Shown one piece after another: positions 27,114 through 35,271 of a stretch of 64,000 bases of DNA. Below the pieces are notes generated by a model that was not told the origin of the DNA, searched no databases, and saw nothing but the letters and a program-made list of their open reading frames with translations. The stretch is from contig NZ_CP036501.1 in assembly GCF_026230195.1 (NCBI RefSeq), positions 310,001-374,000 on the forward strand, written 5' to 3'. A program made the position numbers and the translations under genes. How positions within the stretch are numbered: position 1 is the stretch's first letter; the number at the start of each line of letters is the position of its first letter. This stretch comes from Candidatus Paraluminiphilus aquimaris (GTDB lineage Bacteria; Pseudomonadota; Gammaproteobacteria; Pseudomonadales; Halieaceae).

Positions 27114-28400
27114 ATGACAGACTCGGTAAGTTCAAACTGGCAAAACTGGTCAAAATCGCTACCGCCATCCAAGGCGGAGGTGCACACCCCTGAGAGTATC
27201 GACGCGCTCTCGACACTACTGAAGGCACACAAAAGCGGTGTTCGCCCCGCAGGTTCGGGTCACAGCTGGATGCCGCTCATTCCGAGCAAAACTGCCATCG
27301 TAAAACTCGACCACTTCGCCGGCGTCGGTGATGTGGATCCTCAGACACAACAAGCCTGGCTCGGTGCAGGCGGGCGGCTCCACGACCTCTCACCCGCCTT
27401 GGCAGACAGGGGTTATGCTTTCAGAAACCTCGGTGATATCGACGTGCAAACGCTGGCCGGCGCCACCAGTACAGGTACGCACGGCACAGGCCAGACGCTA
27501 CCGGGACTCGCAGCGGACATTCAAGGTCTTCGCTTGGTGACAGGCACGGGTGAGCACATTGAGATAAGCGCCGATGACAATCCAGAGTGGCTTGATGGCG
27601 GGCGGGTGGCTCTGGGCGCACTTGGCATTCTCACTGAGATAAAGATGCAGCTGGTCGAGCGCTTTAAATTGCACCGCCAGGTTTGGCCCGAGTCGCATGC
27701 ACACACCCTTGAGCATGCCGAGCGCTATTGGCGGGAAAACCGTAACTTCGAGTTTTTCTATATCCCCTTTTCCGATACGGATTTATTGATAACACACAAC
27801 ACAAGTGACGCACCGGTGACACCGCCTTTGGATGATGACAGCACCTCTGCGGTAATGGAGCTTAAATCGCTACGTGATGCGCTGAAGTGGTGCTCACCGC
27901 TTCGACGCTGGCTGTTGAAACGCGCAATTTCAAAAGCGCCAACAGAAAATATCGTGGGTGAGAGCTGGGATATGCTCGCCAGCGAGCGAAATGTGCTGTT
28001 CAACGAAATGGAGTACCACCTTCCTGTCGACAAAGGCCTGGAGGCCCTGGAGGAAGTTCGTCACTACATCGAGAAAAAGCGGCCGGATGTGTTTTTTCCC
28101 TTCGAGGCACGACAAACCGCCAGCGACACCGCTTGGTTATCGCCTTTTAACGGTGGCGGGCGCATTTCAATCGCGGTGCACTGCTATCATAAGGACGCTT
28201 TCGATTTCCTCTTTACCGATGTCGAACCGATTTTCCAAAAATACGGTGGCCGACCACATTGGGGGAAGCTCAATAGTATGACGGCCGAACAGGCACGCGC
28301 TTGGTACCCAAATTTTGAGAAATTCGCGGCGCTGAGACGCGAGCTTGACCCCGATGGACGATTACTCAACGGTTACTTGTCGGACTTATTTTTGAGATGA
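27114..28400 (+). CDS. FAD-linked sugar-1,4-lactone oxidase (aldonolactone oxidase family)
   Basis: A 428-residue flavoprotein of the vanillyl-alcohol oxidase fold, similar to D-arabinono-1,4-lactone and L-gulono-1,4-lactone oxidases. The N-terminal FAD domain has VRPAGSGHSW, GAGGRLHDL, and TLAGATSTGTHGTG; the C-terminal HWGK tetrad in GRPHWGK is the family's catalytic motif. It would oxidise a sugar lactone or an alditol. The stop overlaps the ATG of the next gene (ATGA at 28397-28400), a sign of translational coupling. The exact substrate and electron acceptor are open. Confidence 0.85.
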   Translation: MTDSVSSNWQNWSKSLPPSKAEVHTPESIDALSTLLKAHKSGVRPAGSGHSWMPLIPSKTAIVKLDHFAGVGDVDPQTQQAWLGAGGRLHDLSPALADRGYAFRNLGDIDVQTLAGATSTGTHGTGQTLPGLAADIQGLRLVTGTGEHIEISADDNPEWLDGGRVALGALGILTEIKMQLVERFKLHRQVWPESHAHTLEHAERYWRENRNFEFFYIPFSDTDLLITHNTSDAPVTPPLDDDSTSAVMELKSLRDALKWCSPLRRWLLKRAISKAPTENIVGESWDMLASERNVLFNEMEYHLPVDKGLEALEEVRHYIEKKRPDVFFPFEARQTASDTAWLSPFNGGGRISIAVHCYHKDAFDFLFTDVEPIFQKYGGRPHWGKLNSMTAEQARAWYPNFEKFAALRRELDPDGRLLNGYLSDLFLR

Positions 28401-29596
28401 GTAATAACCCCTTGTCCGCTAACTACTTTCAACAGCTCCACAGCGCGTTAGTGCGCGCGCAATTAGCCGAGCCGCTCTTGGTCATCGATCGCGACCGCCT
28501 TGACACCAATATCAATACCCTCCGAGCGGCACTCCCCACGGGTATGGCCTATCGTATTGTTGCAAAATCGCTGCCGTGTGCACCGCTTATCGAGCACATT
28601 GCGCATCGCATGGGTACAAACAGGCTTATGAGCTTTAATACCAATATGGTTGAGCAGCTGCTAGCGACCATGCCAACGGCTGATCAGCTACTTGGAAAAC
28701 CTATTCCAATTACCGCGGTTCAGGGTGTTTTTAGTCGCGCGAATACATCCACAGCCGCACTGCTTCAACATCAGGTGCAGTGGCTAGTTGATACCCCCAA
28801 ACGTCTGATGCAATACGAGGACTTTGCCGCAAGCAGCCAGCTAAATCTCCGAATTAATCTTGAGATTGACGTGGGATTACACCGCGGTGGAATGGAGCCC
28901 GGAGCATCACTGGCATCTGCCCTTGAGATCATCGACAAAAGCCAGAACCTTCATCTATCTGGACTGATGGGCTACGAGCCGCATCTTACCAAGCTCCCAA
29001 ATCTTGCAGGCTGGCCCAAACGGGCCAAGCAAGGTGCAGCCGATCGCTTTCGTGAGGCGCTTACCCAAGTCTCTGCGATTTTTGGGGAGGACTGTAGCAA
29101 GACAATAGTCAGGAATATGGCCGGCAGCCCCACCTTTAAGCTTTACGAAGACACAGAACTTGCCAATGAGATTGCAGCAGGCTCGGCGCTGGTAAAGCCC
29201 AGCGACTTCGATTTACCCATTCTCAAAGACTTTTTACCCGCAAGCTTCATTGCCACGCCGGCCATTAAGGTGAGTGCCGGTGTTCGCCTCCCAGGCCTTG
29301 AATATGCAAATCGTGCGCTGGGTAAACCCCAGTCAGGAAAAACGATATTCCTGCACGGTGGTTATTGGAAAGCCGATCCCGTCTATCCCAGAGGCCTCAA
29401 GAACAGCAGTCTATTTGGTCGCTCCAGTAACCAGGAAATGCTGGTGGCACCCAAGAACGCCTCAATTAACGTCGACGATTTTGTTTTCTTGCGCCCAACA
29501 CAAAGCGAAGCCGTTTTTCTCCAGTTCCCCAAACTCCTCATTTTTTCAGAAGGGGAAATTAAGGATATCTGGTCTCCGCTGGCAGTTACCGCTTAA
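28397..29596 (+). CDS. Alanine racemase-like PLP enzyme (DSD1/D-threonine aldolase-related)
   Basis: A 399-residue fold-type III PLP enzyme. The N-terminal alanine-racemase barrel starts at LLVIDRDRLDTNI and the PLP lysine is probably Lys in IVAKSLP. The C-terminal beta domain ends FLRPTQSEAVFLQFP; the His and Cys that bind zinc in D-serine dehydratases are not there, so it is probably neither a typical DSD nor a metal-dependent D-threonine aldolase. It may be a racemase, aldolase or lyase. The ATG overlaps the stop of the lactone oxidase, so the two probably act in one pathway. The function is not assigned. Confidence 0.75.
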   Translation: MSNNPLSANYFQQLHSALVRAQLAEPLLVIDRDRLDTNINTLRAALPTGMAYRIVAKSLPCAPLIEHIAHRMGTNRLMSFNTNMVEQLLATMPTADQLLGKPIPITAVQGVFSRANTSTAALLQHQVQWLVDTPKRLMQYEDFAASSQLNLRINLEIDVGLHRGGMEPGASLASALEIIDKSQNLHLSGLMGYEPHLTKLPNLAGWPKRAKQGAADRFREALTQVSAIFGEDCSKTIVRNMAGSPTFKLYEDTELANEIAAGSALVKPSDFDLPILKDFLPASFIATPAIKVSAGVRLPGLEYANRALGKPQSGKTIFLHGGYWKADPVYPRGLKNSSLFGRSSNQEMLVAPKNASINVDDFVFLRPTQSEAVFLQFPKLLIFSEGEIKDIWSPLAVTA

Positions 29597-29832
29597 AAAT
29601 CGACACCAAGATCGCGACAGTGTCGTCGCCTAAGCCGCCTAAGCGATCGCCTGAAGGTTTTAAGCGACCTATTCTCACCGCGCTTAGCTTGCCGGCCAAG
29701 CAGGCCTAATCGATTTACGGCATACGCTCGATTCACACCGCTTGGCCCCTCGCACACTCACTTTGCTAGCGAAAGCCCCTGGGCGGCATTCGCACTGAAG
29801 AGGCCCAAAAGGCTCACGACAGATCCGATCCC

Positions 29833-31407
29833 TTACATTGAATAGAACACGCTTGCACCCGGGCCAAGTGGCAAGTCGAGAACGACCCAGAAAATCGTCA
29901 TCGCAAGTCCCGATATCAGTAAACCGATCGAATAAGGCAGCATCGTGGCCGCCAAGCTTCCGAGACCAAAGTTACTCTGCCACCGCTGACAGAAAATTAA
30001 GATCAACGGGAAGTACACCATCAGCGGCGTGATGATATTGGTTGCACCGTCACCCACACGGTAGGCGGCTGTCGCCATCTCGGGTGAAATACCCAGGAGC
30101 ATGAGCATCGGCACCATCACTGGCGCAATCAGTGCCCATTTTGCACTCGCAGAGCCGACAAAAAGGTTGAGCAGAGACGAGACCAGAATAATGGATGTAA
30201 GCAACGCCCAGGCGGGCATGTTCGTCGAGCTTAAAAAGTCAGCGCCATGAACCGCTAAAATCAGCCCTAAGTTGGACCACGAAAACATGGCCACGAAGTG
30301 TGCAGCTGCGAACGCCAGCACCAAATAGTAGGCTAAGTCTTCCATTGCACCGGTCATCATCTTCACAAGATCGCGGTGATCGTTAATGGTGCCAGCGCCC
30401 TTCCCGTAGGCCCATCCGGCCAGCAAGAAAAGCACAAAAAATGCTGCTACGAGACTTTTATAAAATGGCGCCATTTGCGCTTCGGCTGATGCGCTCTCGT
30501 CAATCAGCGGTGTGCCCGGACCAATCGTGAAATAGGTCCAGAGGCCAACCACAAATAGCACCGCCCACCCGGCATTCTTAAGACCCTTGCGCTCTGCATC
30601 GGTTAGCGGGCGATCACTTTCATCTTCGGCCCCGGTAGCCGCTGCAAACGATGGGTCAAAGGCCCCCAAGCGAGGCTCGATCATTCGGTCAGTGACGTAC
30701 CAGATGACCGGTAAAAAGACGAAAGTCATACCCGCAATAAAGAACCAGTTGCCAGCAATATTTGCTGTGAAACCATCGAATACGGTGGCCACGCTTGCTT
30801 CGGTAATGCCGAACAGTAGGGCGTCCAGCTGACCCGGTAATAAGTTTGCAGAGAAACCACCTGAAACCCCTGCGAACGCCGCAGCGATGCCAGCGATCGG
30901 ATGCCTTCCTGCCGCGTGAAAGATGATGCCCGCTAGGGGAATTAGGACCACATACGCAGCGTCGGCCGCGAGATTCCCAATCATACCCACGAGCACAACC
31001 GTCGGTGTTAAAAGCGCATTGGGCACGTCCCGAACGCCGGCTCGCATGGCCGTACCAAATAGACCCACGCGCTCGGCAACACCCGCACCTAACATCACCA
31101 CCAGCACATAACCCAGGGGGTGGAAGTGTGTGAAGGTCTTGGGCATATCCACCCAGAGCTTAGCGATGTTCTCAGCAGAAAGGAGGCTCGTGGCGGAGAT
31201 GATTTGATTTGTCCCCGTCGCGGGATCAATTTTTGTCGGGTGTGCGGCCGAAACACCGGTCATTGCCGCCAGCACCGAGATGGCAACCAGACCGAGAATC
31301 AGCCAGAAAAATAAAAAGACAGGATCTGGCAGTTTATTGCCGCTGCGCTCTATCCAACCTAAAAATCCACCCATGCCCTGCTGGGCATCGCTCGTCGACG
31401 TATTCAT
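29833..31407 (-). CDS. AbgT-family transporter
   Basis: A 524-residue polytopic membrane protein of the AbgT family, which imports p-aminobenzoyl-glutamate or, in some members, exports sulfonamides. The N-terminal segment GWIERSGNKLPDPVFLFFW, the ADAAYVVLIPLAG motif, GFSANLLPGQLDALL and the GDGATNIITPLMVYFPLIL region are signatures. GGGGAG precedes ATG 31407. An amidase gene lies upstream on the same strand with 131 bases between them, suggesting use of an imported amide or peptide-like substrate. Confidence 0.92.
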   Translation of the reverse strand: MNTSTSDAQQGMGGFLGWIERSGNKLPDPVFLFFWLILGLVAISVLAAMTGVSAAHPTKIDPATGTNQIISATSLLSAENIAKLWVDMPKTFTHFHPLGYVLVVMLGAGVAERVGLFGTAMRAGVRDVPNALLTPTVVLVGMIGNLAADAAYVVLIPLAGIIFHAAGRHPIAGIAAAFAGVSGGFSANLLPGQLDALLFGITEASVATVFDGFTANIAGNWFFIAGMTFVFLPVIWYVTDRMIEPRLGAFDPSFAAATGAEDESDRPLTDAERKGLKNAGWAVLFVVGLWTYFTIGPGTPLIDESASAEAQMAPFYKSLVAAFFVLFLLAGWAYGKGAGTINDHRDLVKMMTGAMEDLAYYLVLAFAAAHFVAMFSWSNLGLILAVHGADFLSSTNMPAWALLTSIILVSSLLNLFVGSASAKWALIAPVMVPMLMLLGISPEMATAAYRVGDGATNIITPLMVYFPLILIFCQRWQSNFGLGSLAATMLPYSIGLLISGLAMTIFWVVLDLPLGPGASVFYSM

Positions 31408-31538
31408 GGTGTGCTCCCCAGTCGCTGAATCGAGTGACTCAACGTGCCATGTATTTTTTGATTTCCTCGGGCAGTGTACCCGTGTCGCTTTTCATTGCCA
31501 GCCAATCCATCCATCCGCACACCAAGGTGAGTCGCCTT

Positions 31539-32987
31539 TTACTGATAGCCCTCGGCCAACGTCGTGACATGCCCCGCCTCCTCTAACCAGCGCGCCACCG
31601 CCATCGTCGTTCTATCCGCATATTCAGGGCCAATAATCTGAAGCCCAAAAGGTAGGCCATCACTGTGCCTACCGACGGGCACTGCTGTGGATGGCAGCCC
31701 ACAGAGGGTGGCTACCCCGGCCCAGACCACATTATCTGAATAGGGCCGAGCGTCTCCGTTGACCCATATTTTGCGGGCGCCATACGACGTCTCCTGATCA
31801 TGTTGCATTGCAGTGGTGGGTGTAACGGGACAAATGAGGACATCGTAATTCTCAAAGAAAGAACGCCATTGATCTCCTATGTGCGCACGGATTTCATTCC
31901 ACACTAACCACTCCCGATGCACCAAGAGAGCGCCGCGAGCCTGCAGCGTACTCGGCGACTTATCTTCAGGGTCACTGGCGCCCGCGATCTGCTGCATGAG
32001 GTTCATCTCGCGTGGACCAAATCCCGACGCAATAATGGGCGATAAGTGCATCAGGTACGTCTCATGATGCTCAGCCAAACTAAAACTGGGCCTCGCTTCT
32101 TCCACGCAGGCACCCATGACTTCAAGCGTGCGCGCAGCTTGCTCGATACCTAAAAGGATTTCTCGATCTACAGGACAATAATCATCACCTAGCCACAGTC
32201 CAACTCTGACCTGTTTCAGTGAATCTACTCGTGAGGCGGGCAATTCAAGCCGCAGACCTGAGCCGCGTTGTTCATCGAGACCCACTGTGAGGTCAAACGC
32301 CAACTCAAGGTCATCAACGGAACGCGCCAATGGTCCCATTACAGTTAAGGCGCCGGTTGTTCTGGCACCATGCCTTGGGGGCACATGCCCTCGCTGCGGG
32401 ATAATGTCAAAGGTTGGCTTGTGGCCAAACAGCCCACAGAAATGGGAGGGTGTGCGAATTGACCCACCGATATCGCTACCAAACTCGAGAGGCGTCATTC
32501 CCGATGCCAAAGCCGCTGCAGCACCCCCGGAGGAGCCTCCGGGCGTGCGAGCAACATCGTGCGGGTTATTGGTCGTCCCGTGGATCGCGTTATAGGTTTG
32601 AAGGTCAGCACAGTGAAGCGGCGTATTTGTCTTACCTAAAATAATCGCCCCTGCTGCTCGCAATCGCTGAACAACAACCGCATCCCTATCGGAGACTCGT
32701 CCTTTGAAAGGAAGATGCCCGACCTCACAGGTAAGACCGGTCACCTCGTAGGCATCTTTGATGGTCATCGGTAATCCATGGAGAGCACCCAAAGGCTCTC
32801 CGCGTCGCACCTTCTTATCCGCCTGTCGAGCCTCGTCGAGTGCAGCCTCAAATCGTTCTGCAATCACTGCATTGATCGTTGGGTTGTGCTTCTCAATTCG
32901 GTCTATGTAGAACTGTGTTACTTCAACGGATGAAAGCTCTCCCGTCCCCATACGCATAGCAAGTTCTTTAGCGCTGGTATTCAGCAT
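31539..32987 (-). CDS. Amidase (amidase signature family)
   Basis: A 482-residue amidase signature enzyme. The Ser-cisSer-Lys triad is present as Lys in MTIKDAYEV, the Gly/Ser-rich GGSSGGAAAALASG, and Ser in FGSDIGGSIRTPSHFCG. Other motifs (ILGKTNTPLHCADLQTYN, GPLARSVDDLELAF) and the C-terminal PFGLQIIGP are typical of this broad family. It hydrolyses an amide of unknown identity in the cytoplasm. AAGGAG precedes ATG 32987. It lies upstream of the AbgT transporter gene, which could supply its substrate. Confidence 0.93.
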   Translation of the reverse strand: MLNTSAKELAMRMGTGELSSVEVTQFYIDRIEKHNPTINAVIAERFEAALDEARQADKKVRRGEPLGALHGLPMTIKDAYEVTGLTCEVGHLPFKGRVSDRDAVVVQRLRAAGAIILGKTNTPLHCADLQTYNAIHGTTNNPHDVARTPGGSSGGAAAALASGMTPLEFGSDIGGSIRTPSHFCGLFGHKPTFDIIPQRGHVPPRHGARTTGALTVMGPLARSVDDLELAFDLTVGLDEQRGSGLRLELPASRVDSLKQVRVGLWLGDDYCPVDREILLGIEQAARTLEVMGACVEEARPSFSLAEHHETYLMHLSPIIASGFGPREMNLMQQIAGASDPEDKSPSTLQARGALLVHREWLVWNEIRAHIGDQWRSFFENYDVLICPVTPTTAMQHDQETSYGARKIWVNGDARPYSDNVVWAGVATLCGLPSTAVPVGRHSDGLPFGLQIIGPEYADRTTMAVARWLEEAGHVTTLAEGYQ

Positions 32988-33096
32988 GTTGTCTTGCTCC
33001 TTGCCGTTGTTTTTATTGGACGCTCGGGGCCATGCGTTTTACCTTAACCCAACCGGTCGTGACTGAATACTTCCGACGGGGGCAGGAGGTCTTCAT

Positions 33097-35034
33097 ATGA
33101 AAACAATAATTAAGCTTGTGGTTCGCGTTTTGATCATTGCTGTCGTTGTTGCAGCACTTTACGCCGCGAACCTTTTCCTAAAACCCATCAGCAAGATGAA
33201 AGCGTCGCTCGCACAGTCATCGATCGCCCCAAGCATCAGGGCGGATGGAGAGGCTTTTCGCGACTTAAACCGCAACGGCTCGCTTGACCCCTACGAGGAT
33301 TACCGCATCGCAACGGCCGATCGGGTAGAAGATCTCTTAAGTCAAATGACCCTCGAAGAAAAAGTCGGTCAAATGTTTCACCCGCCCGTGCTGGTTGAGC
33401 CAGACCCCCTATTCCGAGTCTTTCTTGAAGCGATGAATGCGGGTACCGCCATCGAGGAACTCATTACACGGAAATCACTGACTCACTTTAATTTTTATGG
33501 CGGTGCCAGCCCAGAGAACATCGCCAAGCGACTCAACGAATTGCAGCAAGTTGCCGAACGTACACGTCTCGGTATTCCACTCTCTATCAGTAGCGACCCG
33601 GTTCACGAAGTCCCGAGGGGCGGCGGGATTGCTTCGTTTACATTAAGCGGCGTCTCTAAATGGCCATCGCAGCTAGGCTTTGCTGCCGGCCGCGACGCGA
33701 GCATGCTCGAGGCCTTTGGCAAAATCGCTGCTGCTGAGTACCGCGCGATGGGCTTCACCACAGCGCTCCACCCCATGAGCGACATGGCAACCGAGCCACG
33801 ATGGGCAAGAAACTTTGGCACCTTTGGCTCAAATGCAGCGCTGTCAGCTGAAATGACCGTTGCCTATATGAAAGGCTTTCAGGGAGAGAGCCTGAGCAAT
33901 CGAAGCGTCATGACCATGGTCAAACATTTCCCGGGCGGCGGACCCCAGTTGGATGGTCTAGACCCACACCTCAAATCTGGCGAGAGCCAGGTATATCCGG
34001 GTAACAACTTTGACTATCACCTCGCCCCCTTTATCGCCGCCATTGAGAACGACATGCGTGTCGTCATGCCCTATTACGGCATTCCCACCGGGCAGACCGA
34101 TGAGGACGTAGCCATGGCATTCAATCGTTACATTTTGACCGACCTCCTCCGCGACGAGCTCGGCTTTGAGGGTGTCATCTGTACCGACTGGGGGGTTATT
34201 ACGGGTCGCATATGGGGCGTTGAGCCACTCACCGTGGAAGAACGTTATCTCAAATCGATCGAGGCTGGTGTTGATCAATACGGCGGGGAGAGCGAGCCCG
34301 AATACATCGTGGATTTGGTGAATCAAGGGGTCATTAGCGAAGTACGCATCGACGAGTCAGTTCGCAGAATTTTGAAAAACAAATTCGACCTAGGGCTTTT
34401 CGAGTCGCCGTTCGTCGATGAAACCGCAGTTGAAGAGGCAGTGAATCTGCCCCAGTACGTCGCACTCGGAATGACCGCGCAGCGAAACGCTGTGGTGTTG
34501 CTGGACAATGGTAGTAGCGCGCTACCATTAGCCGCTGAGACACGGATCTTCGTCGATGGCCTAGAGCCCAGTGTCGCAGCCAACTACGGAACGGTAGTCG
34601 ATACACCCGAGCAGGCCGACGTCGTATTGCTATTCCTCAACACCGTCTTTAATGGCAACCAACCAGCCGGTACCGACAGCACCTTCGATCAGATGATGGC
34701 CACACGCTTTCCCGACACCAATCTTGCGTTTAGCGATGAGATTCTTGCCAAAGCCGCGTCCTACAGTGATGTCAGTCAGCTGGTGACCTTGGTTGACCTC
34801 AACCGACCCGCGGTCCTGACCGAACTTAAGGGCATGAGTGGCGCGCTGGTAGGAACCTTTGGGGTATCCGATGAAGCCATGCTGGATATCCTCTTCGGCA
34901 AGCACAATCCAGTGGGCAAACTCCCATTTGAACTTCCCTCCTCGATGGCCGAGGTCGAAGCGCAGTTAGAGGACGTGCCAGACGATACTGCCAACCCGCT
35001 GTTTCCCTATGGCTGGGGTTTGAGCTATCAGTAG
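33097..35034 (+). CDS. Glycoside hydrolase family 3 enzyme, membrane-anchored
   Basis: A 645-residue GH3 protein. Residues 5-29 form a signal anchor. The catalytic Asp nucleophile is in FEGVICTDWG, preceded by MTMVKHFPGGG and SISSDPVHE, which fit the GH3 substrate-binding sequence. An EF-hand-like loop at residues 56-67 (D-x-N-x-N-G-x-x-D-x-x-E) precedes the catalytic domain. The C-terminal alpha/beta domain ends NPLFPYGWGLSY, typical of GH3 beta-glucosidases. Probable periplasmic beta-glycosidase; the sugar is unknown. GGAGG precedes ATG 33097. It is a single gene convergent with the biotinyl carrier. Confidence 0.88.
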   Translation: MKTIIKLVVRVLIIAVVVAALYAANLFLKPISKMKASLAQSSIAPSIRADGEAFRDLNRNGSLDPYEDYRIATADRVEDLLSQMTLEEKVGQMFHPPVLVEPDPLFRVFLEAMNAGTAIEELITRKSLTHFNFYGGASPENIAKRLNELQQVAERTRLGIPLSISSDPVHEVPRGGGIASFTLSGVSKWPSQLGFAAGRDASMLEAFGKIAAAEYRAMGFTTALHPMSDMATEPRWARNFGTFGSNAALSAEMTVAYMKGFQGESLSNRSVMTMVKHFPGGGPQLDGLDPHLKSGESQVYPGNNFDYHLAPFIAAIENDMRVVMPYYGIPTGQTDEDVAMAFNRYILTDLLRDELGFEGVICTDWGVITGRIWGVEPLTVEERYLKSIEAGVDQYGGESEPEYIVDLVNQGVISEVRIDESVRRILKNKFDLGLFESPFVDETAVEEAVNLPQYVALGMTAQRNAVVLLDNGSSALPLAAETRIFVDGLEPSVAANYGTVVDTPEQADVVLLFLNTVFNGNQPAGTDSTFDQMMATRFPDTNLAFSDEILAKAASYSDVSQLVTLVDLNRPAVLTELKGMSGALVGTFGVSDEAMLDILFGKHNPVGKLPFELPSSMAEVEAQLEDVPDDTANPLFPYGWGLSYQ

Positions 35035-35040
35035 AGCGAA

Positions 35041-35253
35041 CTACTCGATTTCGAGAGCCAGATCGTCCTCAGAAACAGCATCACCCTCGGCGATATGTAG
35101 CGCGGTGATCGTACCTGAGTGAGGTGCCTCGTAGGGCACCTCCATCTTCATCACTTCAAGGATAAACAGGGTCTGACCTTCTTCGACTGCATCCCCCTCT
35201 GCGACAAGAAGCTTCCAAACAGAGCCACCGGTCTCTAATTCAATTTTTGTCAT
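35041..35253 (-). CDS. Biotin/lipoyl attachment domain protein (biotinyl carrier)
   Basis: A 70-residue single-domain biotinyl carrier. The biotinylation site is Lys in EVMKME, flanked by the barrel strands ELETGGSVWKLLVAEGD and APHSGTITALHIAEGDAV. GGAGAG precedes ATG 35253. It starts 18 bases after the carboxyltransferase gene on the same strand, so it is the carrier for that enzyme. It lacks any fused biotin carboxylase domain. Confidence 0.92.
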   Translation of the reverse strand: MTKIELETGGSVWKLLVAEGDAVEEGQTLFILEVMKMEVPYEAPHSGTITALHIAEGDAVSEDDLALEIE

Positions 35254-35271
35254 TGTTCTCTCCAGTGCGTC

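Noticed and set aside
29758-29832. A signal-peptide-like stretch (SLLGLFSANAAQG) in frame just after the AbgT stop.
   Set aside because: It is only 20 to 24 codons, lacks a ribosome site and ends in a stop. It may be a remnant of a deleted gene but cannot be supported.
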